Of a DNA stretch of 64,000 nucleotides, positions 44,641-55,506 are shown piece by piece. The notes under the pieces are model-generated. The model did not search any database and was not told where the DNA came from. It saw only the letters and a program-made list of their open reading frames with translations. The DNA lies in NCBI RefSeq assembly GCF_029962835.1, contig NC_080584.1, forward strand, positions 84,534,862 to 84,598,861, written 5' to 3'. This DNA is from Magnolia sinica. Taxonomy: Eukaryota; Streptophyta; Magnoliopsida; Magnoliales; Magnoliaceae. The first letter of the stretch is position 1. Each line of letters begins with the position of its first letter. The position numbers and the translations under genes were made by a program.

Positions 44641-46497
44641 TCACCAATAATCCATACAAGAACACTCCCCATCCTTAAAATGGTGAAACCTATTCCTATC
44701 CCTCACAACAATCTCCCTATTGAAAACCTTTGAAATCATCTTTGTAGCATCATGGCAATCCCTGCACACCCTAAGGTTCTTCACAATCCTTATGGCCACA
44801 CCTTCATCCAAACTAACCAACCCAAATGAAATGGCTACCTTCTCACTATGCCTATACAAAGCATCCTCCTTCTCCTCTTCTTCTATATCAAACAGGACTT
44901 GCTCTGTATGGGCCACATACCCTGCCAACCTCAACTTCCTATACATCTCTTCCAACATCATCTCAATCTCTCCATATCTTGGGTGTGTTTTACTCCCCAC
45001 AAAGAACTCGTGAATCTCACCACCAACCTCTATAACACTACAGCCAGGCTCTTTCCTCACCCCATTCACCTTCATCAGCTTCCTCACATTGCTGACTCCA
45101 TCCCAGTTCCTAGTATCAGCATACAAATTCGACAGAAGTACATATGCCCCGTCATTTCCACGCTCTAACTCAACAATCTTACTCAATGCAAATTCACCCA
45201 GTTCAAGATTCCTATGAATTCTGCAAGCATTGAGCAAAGCCCCCCATGCACCCACATGAGGCTTGACAGGCATGTTGTTGATGAAGTCGGCCGCTTCCGT
45301 TAACTGTCCAGCTCGACCGTACAAGTCAACCATGCACCCGTAGTGCTCAAGCCTGGGTTCAAGTCCGTACATGTGGCTCATCGAGTCAAAGTATTCACGG
45401 CCCTTGTCAACCAGTCCAGCCACACTGCAGCCGCGAAGAATAGAGATGAAAGTGATTTCGTTTGGTGAAATTCCTTCTTCTTGCATTAGAGAGAATATCT
45501 CAAGGCATCTCTCGCCAGCACCATTCATGGCTAATCCACTCATGACACTGCTCCACGTATAGACATTCCTATCTCTCATCCCCCAAAAGACTTCCATAGC
45601 TCTGGTCATGTGGCCACACTTTGAGTACATGTCTATGAGTGCAGTACCCAGAGTCACTGTCATTTGGAGTCTATTTCTCTCTATGTAGACGTGAGCCCAC
45701 CTGCCCTGATCCAACGCCCCTAAGTGTGCGCATGCCGAAAGGACCAAAACCATCGTTGCCTCGTTGACCTTCACGCCCTCCAATTGCATCAAATTGAACA
45801 AATGCAGGGCCTCCCTCGACTTCCCGCGGTGAGCATACCCTGTGATCATTGCGTTCCATGCGATGGGGTCTCTATGCGGCATTTCATCAAACAGCTCCCG
45901 TGCGAATTCAATATCCCCAGAGCTTGCACAGGCACCCACCATCGCCGTCTGGGTCACCAAATCCGGATGGGCGATCTCCAAAAAGAGCCGTTGGGCAGGG
46001 CCGAAGGAACCCAATTCCGCATACATGTGAATCAGCCCGCTCTGGACATGCGCATCGGCCCCGAAGCCACGACGCATAACAGCGCCATGTACCGCAGGGC
46101 CGGCACCAAGTGAGGAGACCGTGGCGCACGTGCGGACGAGGAAGGTGAAGGTGTAGTTGTCAGGGGGGAGGTTTGATTGGAGGATTTGGCGGTAGAAATG
46201 GAAGCTGTGGTGGGGTGTGGGGCCCTTGGAGTGGGCCCTGATCATGGTGTTTAAGGTGAAAAGGTTAGGTGGGGTTTGGGAATGATGGATGAGGAGTTGA
46301 TGGGAATAGTTAAGGTTTTGAGGGGGTTTCAGGGAAATAGAAGCAATGAATTTCCCAAGGAACAGAGGATTGTTGACAAGGCCGGTTACGAGCATTTGGG
46401 CGTGGATTTGCTTGATTTGATTGAGAGAGTTGCATATTTCTAGGAATTCTATCACTTTTGGGTTTTGTCGGGAAATAATAGATGTTAGAGACGGCAT
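44641..46497 (-). CDS. Pentatricopeptide repeat protein, PLS-DYW class, 618 aa, intronless
   Basis: Single exon, ATG at 46497 to stop at 44641. An N-terminal segment (residues ~14-40, with QIKQIHAQMLVTGL) is followed by P/L/S-type PPR repeats from about 77 to 410 (for example LFTLNTMIRAHSKG, DPIAWNAMITGYAHRGKSRE, NVYTWSSVMSGLAMNG). Then come E and E+ motifs (~415-515, EPGCSVIEVGGEIHEFFVG) and a DYW deaminase domain (~524-618). HSE at 550-552 and CRDCH at 578-582 supply the zinc-site HxE and CxxC, and the protein ends CSCMDYW. The class edits C to U in organelle RNAs; the repeats read RNA and DYW deaminates. From memory it aligns almost end to end with Arabidopsis At5g40405 (about 610 aa). Target transcript unknown. 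All key residues are present, so it looks functional. An organelle transit peptide is expected but not obvious. Confidence 0.96.
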   Translation of the reverse strand: MPSLTSIISRQNPKVIEFLEICNSLNQIKQIHAQMLVTGLVNNPLFLGKFIASISLKPPQNLNYSHQLLIHHSQTPPNLFTLNTMIRAHSKGPTPHHSFHFYRQILQSNLPPDNYTFTFLVRTCATVSSLGAGPAVHGAVMRRGFGADAHVQSGLIHMYAELGSFGPAQRLFLEIAHPDLVTQTAMVGACASSGDIEFARELFDEMPHRDPIAWNAMITGYAHRGKSREALHLFNLMQLEGVKVNEATMVLVLSACAHLGALDQGRWAHVYIERNRLQMTVTLGTALIDMYSKCGHMTRAMEVFWGMRDRNVYTWSSVMSGLAMNGAGERCLEIFSLMQEEGISPNEITFISILRGCSVAGLVDKGREYFDSMSHMYGLEPRLEHYGCMVDLYGRAGQLTEAADFINNMPVKPHVGAWGALLNACRIHRNLELGEFALSKIVELERGNDGAYVLLSNLYADTRNWDGVSNVRKLMKVNGVRKEPGCSVIEVGGEIHEFFVGSKTHPRYGEIEMMLEEMYRKLRLAGYVAHTEQVLFDIEEEEKEDALYRHSEKVAISFGLVSLDEGVAIRIVKNLRVCRDCHDATKMISKVFNREIVVRDRNRFHHFKDGECSCMDYW

Positions 46498-46589
46498 TTT
46501 TCAGAGACGAGAAGAAGAGGAAATGCATTTTATTTTCCTGCCCCTGCATTGAGCTTGCTTGCTCGTTTTCTACTTGCTGCTGCTGTAGC

Positions 46590-47065
46590 TAATGGGGACG
46601 CGGATTGCCTCCTATCCGGGCAGGGCTCTGTGGGGCCCACCGTGATGTAAGTGTTTTATCCACGCCGCTCAACGTTTTTTTCAGATAATTTTAATACATG
46701 AAATAAAAAATTAGGCAGGTCCAAGCCTTAAGTGGACCACACCAAAGGAACCTTCACTGATAATGACAGCCACCGTTGAAACCTTTCTAAGGGCCAATGT
46801 GATGTTTTTTTACCATACAACTTATTGATAAGGTCATGTAGACGTGGATGAAGTGAAAACACAAATATCAGCTTCATCCGAAATCTCTCCGGCTCCCAAG
46901 AAGTTTTTAATGGTGGACGTTCAATCCCTACTTTGTGGTCCACTTAAGCTTTGGACCAGGCTCATTTTTTGGTTCACATATTAAAATTATCTGAAAAAAG
47001 CGTTGAACGACGTGTATCGGTTGACTCTCTTGGTTCTTCAGTGCCTAACCAATGGGACGCAGATT
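46590..47065. mobile_element. GGGCCCAC-family element just upstream of the PPR start
   Basis: Outer ends are GGGGACGCGGATTGCCTCC on the left and, on the right, the inverted match around 'aatgggacgcagattagctg'. Inner arms are 'tggggcccaccgtgatgtaa' and 'aacgacgtgtatcggttgac', then 'cagataattttaat' and its inverse. About 475 bp. It begins less than 100 bp from the PPR start codon, so it may supply promoter or leader sequence to that gene. Confidence 0.7.
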
Positions 47066-47094
47066 AGCTGCTCACGGCTTCAGCAGCAAATTTA

Positions 47095-47260
47095 TCTCGC
47101 AGCTTTAAATTTGCGGTTTTTGGGCTCGGGCCTTAAAATGATATCTCAAAATGGATGGACGGTGTGGATACAACACATGCATCATGGTAGGGCCCACCGA
47201 ACTTGATGACTTCACCTTAATAGGGAGATAGCTACGAAGCCGTTGGTCCCTGACCAATGG
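47095..47260. mobile_element. GGGCCCAC-family right-end fragment
   Basis: Ends 'ggatggacggtgtggataca', 'catcatggtagggcccaccg'. The left half is absent. Confidence 0.55.
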
Positions 47261-47399
47261 GCCGTAAGCTAGGATTGACGGAAAGTTTCAGGCAAACCCG
47301 GGACTGTAACACCCCACCATCCTCCGTAGCCAAATTAAGCCTGGCAGCTGCATTCTTGTGATTGATACGGTGTTATCTAATGATTAAGAAGCTAGGGGC

Positions 47400-47506
47400 T
47401 TAAATTTAATATGAATTGAATCTAAATCACAATTATCATTAAATTGATAAAAATTGAAATCTTCAATTGTATTTGGTAGATTATAATTAAAATGCATTGA
47501 AAGTTT

Positions 47507-47512
<6 letters not shown>
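47400..47512 (+). repeat. Partial unit of the 318-bp tandem array, cut by the TA-flanked insertion
   Basis: The stretch 'ttgaaatcttcaattgtatt', 'tggtagattataattaaaat' corresponds to the last third of the downstream tandem unit. It is separated from the next unit only by the TA runs and the element between them. Confidence 0.65.
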
Positions 47513-47576
<64 letters not shown>

Positions 47577-47916
47577 CTGCGAACCAGTTCGTACCTACTA
47601 CATATGAACTTTTTTGAGAACCCATCATACGTGATGTGGATCCAAAATCTGAACCGTTCATGTGAAGCAGCACCTCGTGAAACCCCCCATGACCAAGTTT
47701 TACTTTGATCTAAAACTTTGATGGGCCATGAAAAATTGAAACAGTTTCCTCCCTTGATCTGCATTTCTCTTTGCTATGGCCCACCAGAATTTTATATCGG
47801 GGTGAGAATTTGTCACAGGAGGTTTCATGGGATTCCGCATCACATGGACCGTTCAGATTAGACACCCATGACACGTGTGCAAAGGTGCGCACGTGCGTAG
47901 GTGCGCAGGGGAGCAT

Positions 47917-47960
<44 letters not shown>
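47513..47960. mobile_element. Micron-like MITE flanked on both sides by (TA)n
   Basis: An (AT)n run (47513-47572), a ~350-bp inverted-repeat element (47573-47920) and a second (AT)n run (47921-47958). The arms pair: left 'gtgatgtggatccaaaatct', 'gaaccgttcatgtgaagc'; right 'gcatcacatggaccgttcag', 'attagacacccatgacacgt'. Elements sitting inside TA microsatellites are known in rice as microns; this is the same arrangement. Non-coding; the frames through it are artefacts. Confidence 0.7.
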
Positions 47961-47963
<3 letters not shown>

Positions 47964-47964
47964 A

Positions 47965-48835
47965 GTAGCTTAAATTCCTGTAATAAGCCTATAGGAATAT
48001 ATTCTTTGGCCAAAAGTGAGGAAATTCCCTCTGATAAGCTACAAACGTGAGAATCACAAATGAATGACTTGCCACCATTTTTTAACCATCCATTTATATG
48101 GCCAACATTTGAATAGTTTAAAGCATACTATTAGTATATGTTAGTTGCTTGGTTTGTTTTTAATTATGTAGGTGTGCCAAAATCAATTATCATAAAATTG
48201 ATACAAATTGAAATCTTCAATTATATTTGGTAAATTATAATTAAAATGCACAGGAATTTTTTTTTCAAAAAAATTTGTATTTAGTAGCTTAAATTGCTAT
48301 AATAAGCCTATAGGAATATATTCTTCGGCCAAAAGTGAGAAAATTCCCTCTGATAAGCTACAAACGTGAGAATCACAAATGAATGACTTGCCACCATTTT
48401 TTAACCATCCATTTATATGGCCAACATTTGAATAGTTTAAAGCATACTATTAGTATATGTTAGTTACTTGGTTTGTTTTTAATTATGCAGTTGTGCCAAA
48501 ATCAATTATTATAAAATTGATACAAATTGAAATCTTCAATTATATTTGGTAAATTATAATTAAAATGCACAGGAATTTTTTTTCAAAAAACTTTGTATTC
48601 AGTAGCTTAAATTGCTGTAATAAGCCTATAGGAATATATTCTTTGGCCAAAAGTGAGGAAATTCCCTCTGATAAGCTACAAACGTGAGAATCACAAATGA
48701 ATGACTTGCCACCATTTTTTAACCATCCATTTATATGGCCAACATTTGAATAATTTAAAGCATACTATTAGTATATGTTAGCTGCTTAGTTTGTTTTCAA
48801 TTTTACATGCGTGTCAAAATCGATATAACGACTCG
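47965..48835 (+). repeat. Tandem repeat, unit 318-319 bp, 2.7 copies plus an upstream partial copy
   Basis: Units start at 47965, 48284 and 48602 with 'gtagcttaaattgctgtaat', continue through 'cctataggaatatattcttt' and 'gataagctacaaacgtgaga', and end 'aattataattaaaatgcaca'. Copies differ by only a few bases. The third stops near 48800 and diverges. No coding potential. Confidence 0.92.
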
Positions 48836-51258
48836 ATATAAACCGATTAACTTTGACCCTAAGCACCAAAATAAGAAGATGCGTCCAAAATATTCTCTTC
48901 CTTAAATCTTCTTGGTAATGGTGAGTAACGGAAGGATAAGAGATTGATTAGAAATGATTATATGGGGGATATTTATAGTTGTTTTGAGTGGCATTTTAGC
49001 ATTTTTAGAAAGTTTAGGGACTAAATAAGCGTCTAAGGGTTATGATTAGTTAAGGACATAGTGTGTTATGTTGCATAATATGGTTGGTTGGAACGAATAG
49101 TAGGAAGCATAATTTTGGGCAAACCTAGGGGATAGGGATCATTTTACCCCAAGTAGGCTTCCAAGACAAAAGTTACTTTTTACCCTCCCCACTTAACCTG
49201 TGAAAAAATTGCGGGATTCCATGTGGCGGGTGGTACATCATGCAACGCCTTCCATGTGAATGGGTCTCAATCAAAACTGGGAACCCATATGAGGTGTCAA
49301 TTCCTCTCTGGTCCCCTTCTTTCTACTTTATTGTAGTCCTCGAGTTAAATGGATTTGGGCTTGATTTAGGCCTTGCATTGGGCTTGAACTTGGGCTTGGG
49401 TTTTGGCTTGATTTTAGGCCTTCGAGTGGGCTCAAATCAACTTATCAACCCTAGGCGAATGTGTCTATAGAATGAATTGAAGAGCCATACGTAAAGGGTA
49501 CTTGATAATGAGTGCATTTGGTATGATAATGGCTATAGCTTTAGTGTTTCTGTTACCAAGAACTTTAAGAGTCCTTGTAAAAGCACAAAACCTAAGAAAG
49601 AAGAAACTCCATACATCCTTTATCCAAAGGTGAGGATGGTAGATCATGGGTGGATCGGGCTCACGTGTGACTTTTTAGTGGCATGTGTGCTCTTGTTAAA
49701 GTATAGGGGAATATATTAGACTGGAGTCACCACTAGCCAGTTACTTTGCTTCCATAGTCGGCTAGACTCTGTAAAAAACATTAGGAAAAAGGATCTGAAA
49801 GTTCTCTACCCTAACATATTTACATTAATTAGTTTTCAAAATAGATTATTCAACAATCTGCAAATTAACTCAGATTATTCAATAATCTGCATATTAAATA
49901 TTGAGGGAATTATATCAAGACTAATACATTATTATAAATTGACATATGCAAATGGATAGCCACAGACAGTTACCATAGAATGTAGTTATAATAAAGGGTC
50001 GATTGGATAATATAGATATTTAAAATTTGAATTGTTGCAACTATCCATTCGGAGATAGTTGTGGTGGTACGTTAATAGATATTACACCATCATCGATAGG
50101 CCGAGGTAACTGTGGCTGGTGAGGGAAGGTTGGTAGTGAACATTATGCAAAGGGACATGAATGTGTGGGCTCAGTTAAGGGATGAGATAGCCACTTGGAT
50201 GTAAAATGAATCACGGCACTTACGTTAACAACAGAAGATTTTTTTGAGGGGATGTAACAAACTTAAATTATTTGTTACCAAGTGTTACTTTTCTTTTCTT
50301 TTTTCCTATGCTATATTTCACTTTCGGCTACCTACCGGACGGATTTCATGTTCCTTTGTTTTGTTATTTTAGATACTAAGCCTGGTGGTACATAGCCATT
50401 ATGTAGGTTTGTTTTTCATTGTTGGAGTATTATGTGTCATTAACTAGTTATTCGAGGATTCAGATACTCTAGGTTAGGGCATCATATACTTCACATGCAT
50501 TTTAATTGTTATTACATGTCATACAATATGATTTGGGTGTCTTATATTATTTCTCCAACGTATCAATCTATACATGAATAAATATAGCTACGTTGTTTCA
50601 CCGTAATTGGAACTCCTAGACTACACCCACTAATTCTTTCTGGTGAAGATGTGTTAGAAAATACCTGTTTTCTTGTAGTGGAAGGTGTGTTAGAAAATTT
50701 ATCTTTCTGGTCCCCTTGTCTTCACCTACCATTGCAAGAAAACAGGTATTTGCCAACGTTTGCAGCTGGACTCATACGACAATGGGGACAATGCTGCAAA
50801 TCATAATTAGTCCCAAGACACTTGGATTGGGCATCAGTAGCTCGTTTAGATGTAATATTCTAAAAAATTTGTGCTCCTGTATATACATAGGTGGTTAAAC
50901 ATATGTACATCCTAATTTGAAATCATATATATATATATATATATATATAGTTCACATGTAAAACTATATTGCATAGACGACATATGCATTGGAGTGGCTC
51001 ACATGATCCTACCCCTAGCATACCATGTATTGGAGGAAGTGATAGTAGCATTTTAGGCCTTTGGAAACACGTGAGGAGCATTGACTTCCATCACAAGACC
51101 ACAATAGTTCCTTTAATCCGAAACATTGGTGCAGCTCCAGAAGATGATAAGGCGAGTTTTTGTAGGGGCTCATTTAAATATTAGGGCATGATTAAAGGGG
51201 CCACCCGAGTCTTTCTTATGGCAAGTCTTCAACAAGAAAATTGTTAGAGTATCACCTT
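48836..51258. other. Intergenic; small inverted CACTA-like palindrome and low-complexity patches
   Basis: Around 49350-49440 is a GGGCTTG-rich run whose translation (LGLALGLNLGLGFG) is low complexity. At 50661-50680 and 50730-50749 an inverted pair ends TTGTAGTG and starts CATTGCAAGAAAAC (see findings). An (AT)n run of about 10 units lies at 50928-50949. No gene recognised. Confidence 0.45.
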
Positions 51259-51561
51259 CTTTTTTTTTTTTTTTTTTTTTTTTGAAAGACGAAAGTATTA
51301 TTGAAGAGGCGCCAAGATGGTGTGCAAAAGCTTACCACCCTTTCAAGCGAAAAAGCAAGATACAATCTTTCAAAGATGCATTACAGAAGCCCATTCGGCT
51401 AGATAAGATCACACCCTACATATGACAAAACAAACATCATTCCCAATGTTGTTGAAGCATCTCCCACTACTTTTCCCCCACACTATCCAAAGAACAGCAA
51501 GAATCACCAGTAGCCACTTCGCCCACACTTGATTTGGAAGATAAACCCCATGGCCTACGTC

Positions 51562-51593
<32 letters not shown>

Positions 51594-51921
51594 CCACCAA
51601 AGTAGGCATTGACAATTTCACCTTGAAAGAATAAAAAATAGAATCCCAAATCCCTTGAGTAAAGGGAAATGAGCAGATGACCAATTGTCTCATCATTGTA
51701 CGTAAAGTGCACATGTTCAGGGTCACAATGCCTCTTTTGCGTAGGTTGTTGATGGTCAAACTCTCTTCCTCTCCACCAGCCATACAAAAGCCACCACTTT
51801 CAAAGGAGCCCCGTGACATCACAACATTGCTGTTGGGGCACAACAGATGAGCAATTGGAACACAACCATCTTATGGAAGGAACCAACCAAGAAGTGACTC
51901 TTTCCATTCATCACACCAAAC
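51259..51921 (-). mobile_element. LINE (L1-type) 3' part, split by the CACTA element
   Basis: On the minus strand the zf-RVT-like tail of LINE ORF2 is readable: FVWLVERKR, LTINNLRKRGIVTLNMCTLC (frames shift), then SFPFTQGIWDSIFYSF and LAVLWIVWGKSSGRCF. The plus-strand T run at 51259-51282 is the element's poly-A tail. An internal A run (51560-51590 on the plus strand) interrupts the frame. The 5'-ward continuation is at 61109-61500. Dead copy. Confidence 0.85.
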
Positions 51922-51954
51922 CACTATGTGAAAAATGAGAAAAAATGACGAATT

Positions 51955-52680
51955 TAGAGACGGTTCTGAACCGTCTCTAAAATTGCTTAGTTTAAAGACG
52001 CTTTAGAGACGGCTGTAAACCGTCTCTAAACTTTTAGATGACCCTTGACCGTCATTATTGTCTTAAAAATTTTAACGTCCACAAATCATTTAAGACGGTC
52101 AAAAACCGTCGTTAACTGCAAATAAAAGACGGCCATTAACCGTCTGAAATAAGAGGGTCTCTGACCGTCTTATATGCTAGCATTTGAGACAGTCAAAGAC
52201 CGTCTATATTAGAGACGGTCATTGGCCGTCTCTTACTGGTAATTTGAAACTGTCAAGGACCGTCTCAATTAGAGACGGTCATTGGCCGTCGTTTCCTGTA
52301 ATCTGGGACTGTCAAAAATATTCTATATTAGGGACGGTTCTTAGCTGTCTCCGTCTGAGACTGTCAAGGACCGTCTCATATGCGGTCATTTGAGATGGTC
52401 CAGGACCATCCATATTACAGATGGTCATTGGCCGTCTTGTATTGGTAATATGAGACTGTCATGGACCGTCTCAATTATAGACGGTCATCAACCGTCTTTT
52501 ACTGTTTTTCTAAGGCAGTCAAAAATAACCTGTATTAGGGACGGTCCTTAGCAGTCTCTATTTGAGACTGTCAAACACTGTCTCTATTAGAGACGGTCCT
52601 TAGCTGTCTTATTATGGTTATTTGAGACTGTCAAAGACTGTCTGCATTAGAGACGGTCCTAAACCGTCTCTAATGCTCAA
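51955..52680. repeat. Left subterminal array of GACGGTC hairpin units
   Basis: About fifteen units, each a short near-perfect dyad such as AGAGACGGTTCTGAACCGTC or 'agacggtcattggccgtct', spaced roughly 35-55 bp. In CACTA elements such subterminal repeats bind TnpA-type protein. Here each unit is itself a hairpin. Confidence 0.9.
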
Positions 52681-52689
52681 GTCAAAAAT

Positions 52690-53405
52690 TAAGAATAAAA
52701 AAATTTATGAATTTCAAAAAAAAAAAAAGTTAAAAAGCTTGGAAAAATAACTAACAATGTTTAAGAAAAAAATTTAGATTTTGAAAAAAAATGTAATTTT
52801 ATAAAAATCTAGATTTTGAAATAAAAATTAAGAACTTTTAATAATGTTGATAATTTTGAAAAAAAAAAAATTTGATAAGAAAATGATATTTTGAAAAAGA
52901 AAAATTAAAAAATTAAACAAAATTATAAAAAAATTGACAAATTGTTTAAAAATATATTTTTTAAAAAAGAAAACTAGATTTTGTATTTTGAAAAGAAAAA
53001 TTAAAAAGTTTATAACAAAAGTGATATTTAAAAAATGATATTTTGAAAAAGAAAATTTAAAAAATTAAACAAAATTGTGAAAAAATTGACAAATTGTAAA
53101 AAAAATATATATTTTAAAAAAGAAAACTAGATTTTTTATTTTGAAAAGAAAAATTAAAAAGTTATATAACAAAAATGATATTTAAAAAATGATATTTTGA
53201 AAAAGAAAATTTAAAAAATTAAACAAAATTGTGAAAAAATTGACAAATTGTAAAAAAAAATATATTTTGAAAAAGAAAACTAGATTTTGTATTTTGACAA
53301 GAAAAATTAAAAAGTTATATAACAAAAGTGATATTTAAAAAATGATATTTTGAAAAAGAAAATTTAAAAAATTAAACAAAATTGTGAAAAAATTGATAAA
53401 TTGTA

Positions 53406-53453
<48 letters not shown>

Positions 53454-53800
53454 AGAAAACTAGATTTTGTATTTTGAAAAGAAAAATTTAAAAGTTATAT
53501 AACAAGATTTCGATAAAAAAAATGATATTTTGAAAAAGAAAATTTAAAAAATTAAACAAATTTGTAAAAAAATTGACAAATTGTAAAAAAAAAAAAAATT
53601 AAAAAAAAAAGAAAACTAGATTTTGTATTTTGACAACAAAAATTAAAAAGTTATATAACAAAAGTGAGATAAAAAAAAATGATATTTTGAAAAAAAAATT
53701 AAGAAATTAAACAAAATTGTGAAAAAATTGAAAAAATGTAAAAAAATATATATTTTAAAAAAGAAAACTAGATTTTGTATTTTGACAAGAAAAATTGAAA
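52690..53800 (+). repeat. AT-rich tandem array, unit about 152 bp, about six copies
   Basis: The phrase 'gaaaactagattttgtattt' recurs near 52968, 53121, 53275, 53455, 53611 and 53763. In between are 'taacaaaagtgatatttaaa' and 'aaattaaacaaaattgtgaa'. Over 85% A+T. An (AT)n run interrupts it at 53408-53448. Confidence 0.85.
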
Positions 53801-54879
53801 AAAAAAAAGGTATCTATACCAAATTGAATGGATGTGGCCTACAATACACAAGATGGGATTAAAAATATGTAAACGTGAAAAGAAAAAAAGAAGAAGAAGA
53901 AGAAGAAGAAGAAGAGTGTTAACTCGAGGTTAAGAAAAAATATACACGTTTAAGAAATAGGAGTGCAAATCAAAGTTCCTCAATACCTTGGTAAAAAAGA
54001 AAATGGTCTAAATTCAATAGTAATATCAGATGGTTGAGATTATCCAATCATTGTGATATTAAAATAAGTGTTCTACCCAACATAATAGATGTGCCCTTCA
54101 ACACAATAGGAGTGCAGACCAAAGGATATTGAAGCATATAGATGTTTAAAAAGAATAATATAAGTTAATGTTCCTCGGGATAGTCAAAAAGAAAATGGTC
54201 TAAATTAATCCAACAGCAATTTCAGACAGTTAAGATCATCCAATCAGTGTGACCTTTAGATAGGTACAGGTATGCCAGGTGCAGGGTGGGTGGGTTGCCA
54301 ACATTAAGAATTGGTACCAAATGCATACATTAGTATAGGTCATTCTCATGTTATCATTTTTCGGCTATTAACTCGTCTCCAAAGCAATGAGATGTAAACT
54401 TGCATAGCTTAGATATAGTTTAAGCTACTTGCTAATTAAAAAGGAACTGGAACATAGTTTAAGCCAAATGGAATCTAAAAAAAAAAAAAAGATGACCGAC
54501 ATCCATCCAATCGTACCAAGTCCACCAATCAGGTGGCAGAGATTGTTCCATGAAAGGCATTCCCAGCTCTCCACCCATCTGTAATCGGCCCCCACATATT
54601 AGCTCCAAGGACTCCAAAAATAGTAAAACACAACACATAAGTCTCACTAGAAACCCTAGAACTTGCAGAAACACAAGACATTGACACAAACAAATTTTTT
54701 TCCAAATAGAATCAAATTAATATCAAAGGTTAGTTTTCAAACACCCACTAGTAGAATCGAACAATCTTTAACAAGAAAACAAAATCAAACCCTACAACCC
54801 CTATAATTCAACATACAACCTCATCAAAACAGCAAAATCCAAAGGTGAAAAAAATCATCATAAGAGTGATTTCATGACC
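53801..54879. other. CACTA interior, unique DNA; (AAG)n microsatellite at 53887-53914
   Basis: No domain-bearing frame. The phrase 'aaaatggtctaaatt' followed by 'cagttaagatcatccaatca'-type text occurs twice (about 54000 and 54190), a weak local duplication. Confidence 0.5.
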
Positions 54880-55075
54880 CACCTGAGATTATTGAGTTCT
54901 TATGATTCAAAATCACATCCTAAATATATGATGGAAAAATATATGGACGATGTCGATATACATAAAATATATCAAGGTGGGCCATACACGGTTAGAGTAA
55001 CACCCATGAAGGAGTTATCTAAATAGTGAAATGGTACTATAAGGTCACCTCATGGGAACTTCCCATGAGGTTAAT
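54880..55075. mobile_element. GGGCCCAC-family fragment inside the CACTA element
   Basis: Runs from 'catgacccacctgagattat' to 'caaggtgggccatacacgg'. It is a short, internally deleted copy. Non-coding. Confidence 0.5.
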
Positions 55076-55120
55076 CTGTGTGCGCCCCACCATGATGTAT
55101 GTAGAACATCAACACCATGC

Positions 55121-55451
55121 ATTTGATGTGTCCCATTTAAGTCCAAAAATCAGTCGTATATAAAACTCAGGTGAGCCATAGCATCTAAAACTATGTGAAG
55201 ACATCCCTAAAACATATAAAAGCATTTAATTGGTGGGGCCCACATGAGTTTTGGATGTGTGTGAAACTTGGGCTGACTCCTCATCCAAGTGGGACACACC
55301 TATATAATGAATGGGCTAGATCTATGAACCACATCTAGGTGGGCCCAATAAATGATTATGAATGTTTTAATGGGAGGGTAACCCTCTCAACTATAGTATG
55401 TGGTGTGGCCCACCTAAGTCATGGATTGACTTTATTTTTAAGCTCGTGGCC
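55121..55451 (+). repeat. Direct duplication, copy 1 (partner 56738-57060)
   Basis: About 330 bp starting 'atttgatgtgtcccatttaa', passing 'aaacatataaaagcattt', and ending 'tttatttttaagctcgtggc'. It is almost identical to the later copy. GGGCCCAC-type content. Confidence 0.9.
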
Positions 55452-55506
55452 TAAAGTCACAGTTTATGATATCCACATCGTTAATCCATTTCTCTAGATC
55501 ATTTTA

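Noticed and set aside
45724-46113. Plus-strand frames opposite the PPR gene
   Set aside because: Antisense shadows of the PPR coding sequence.
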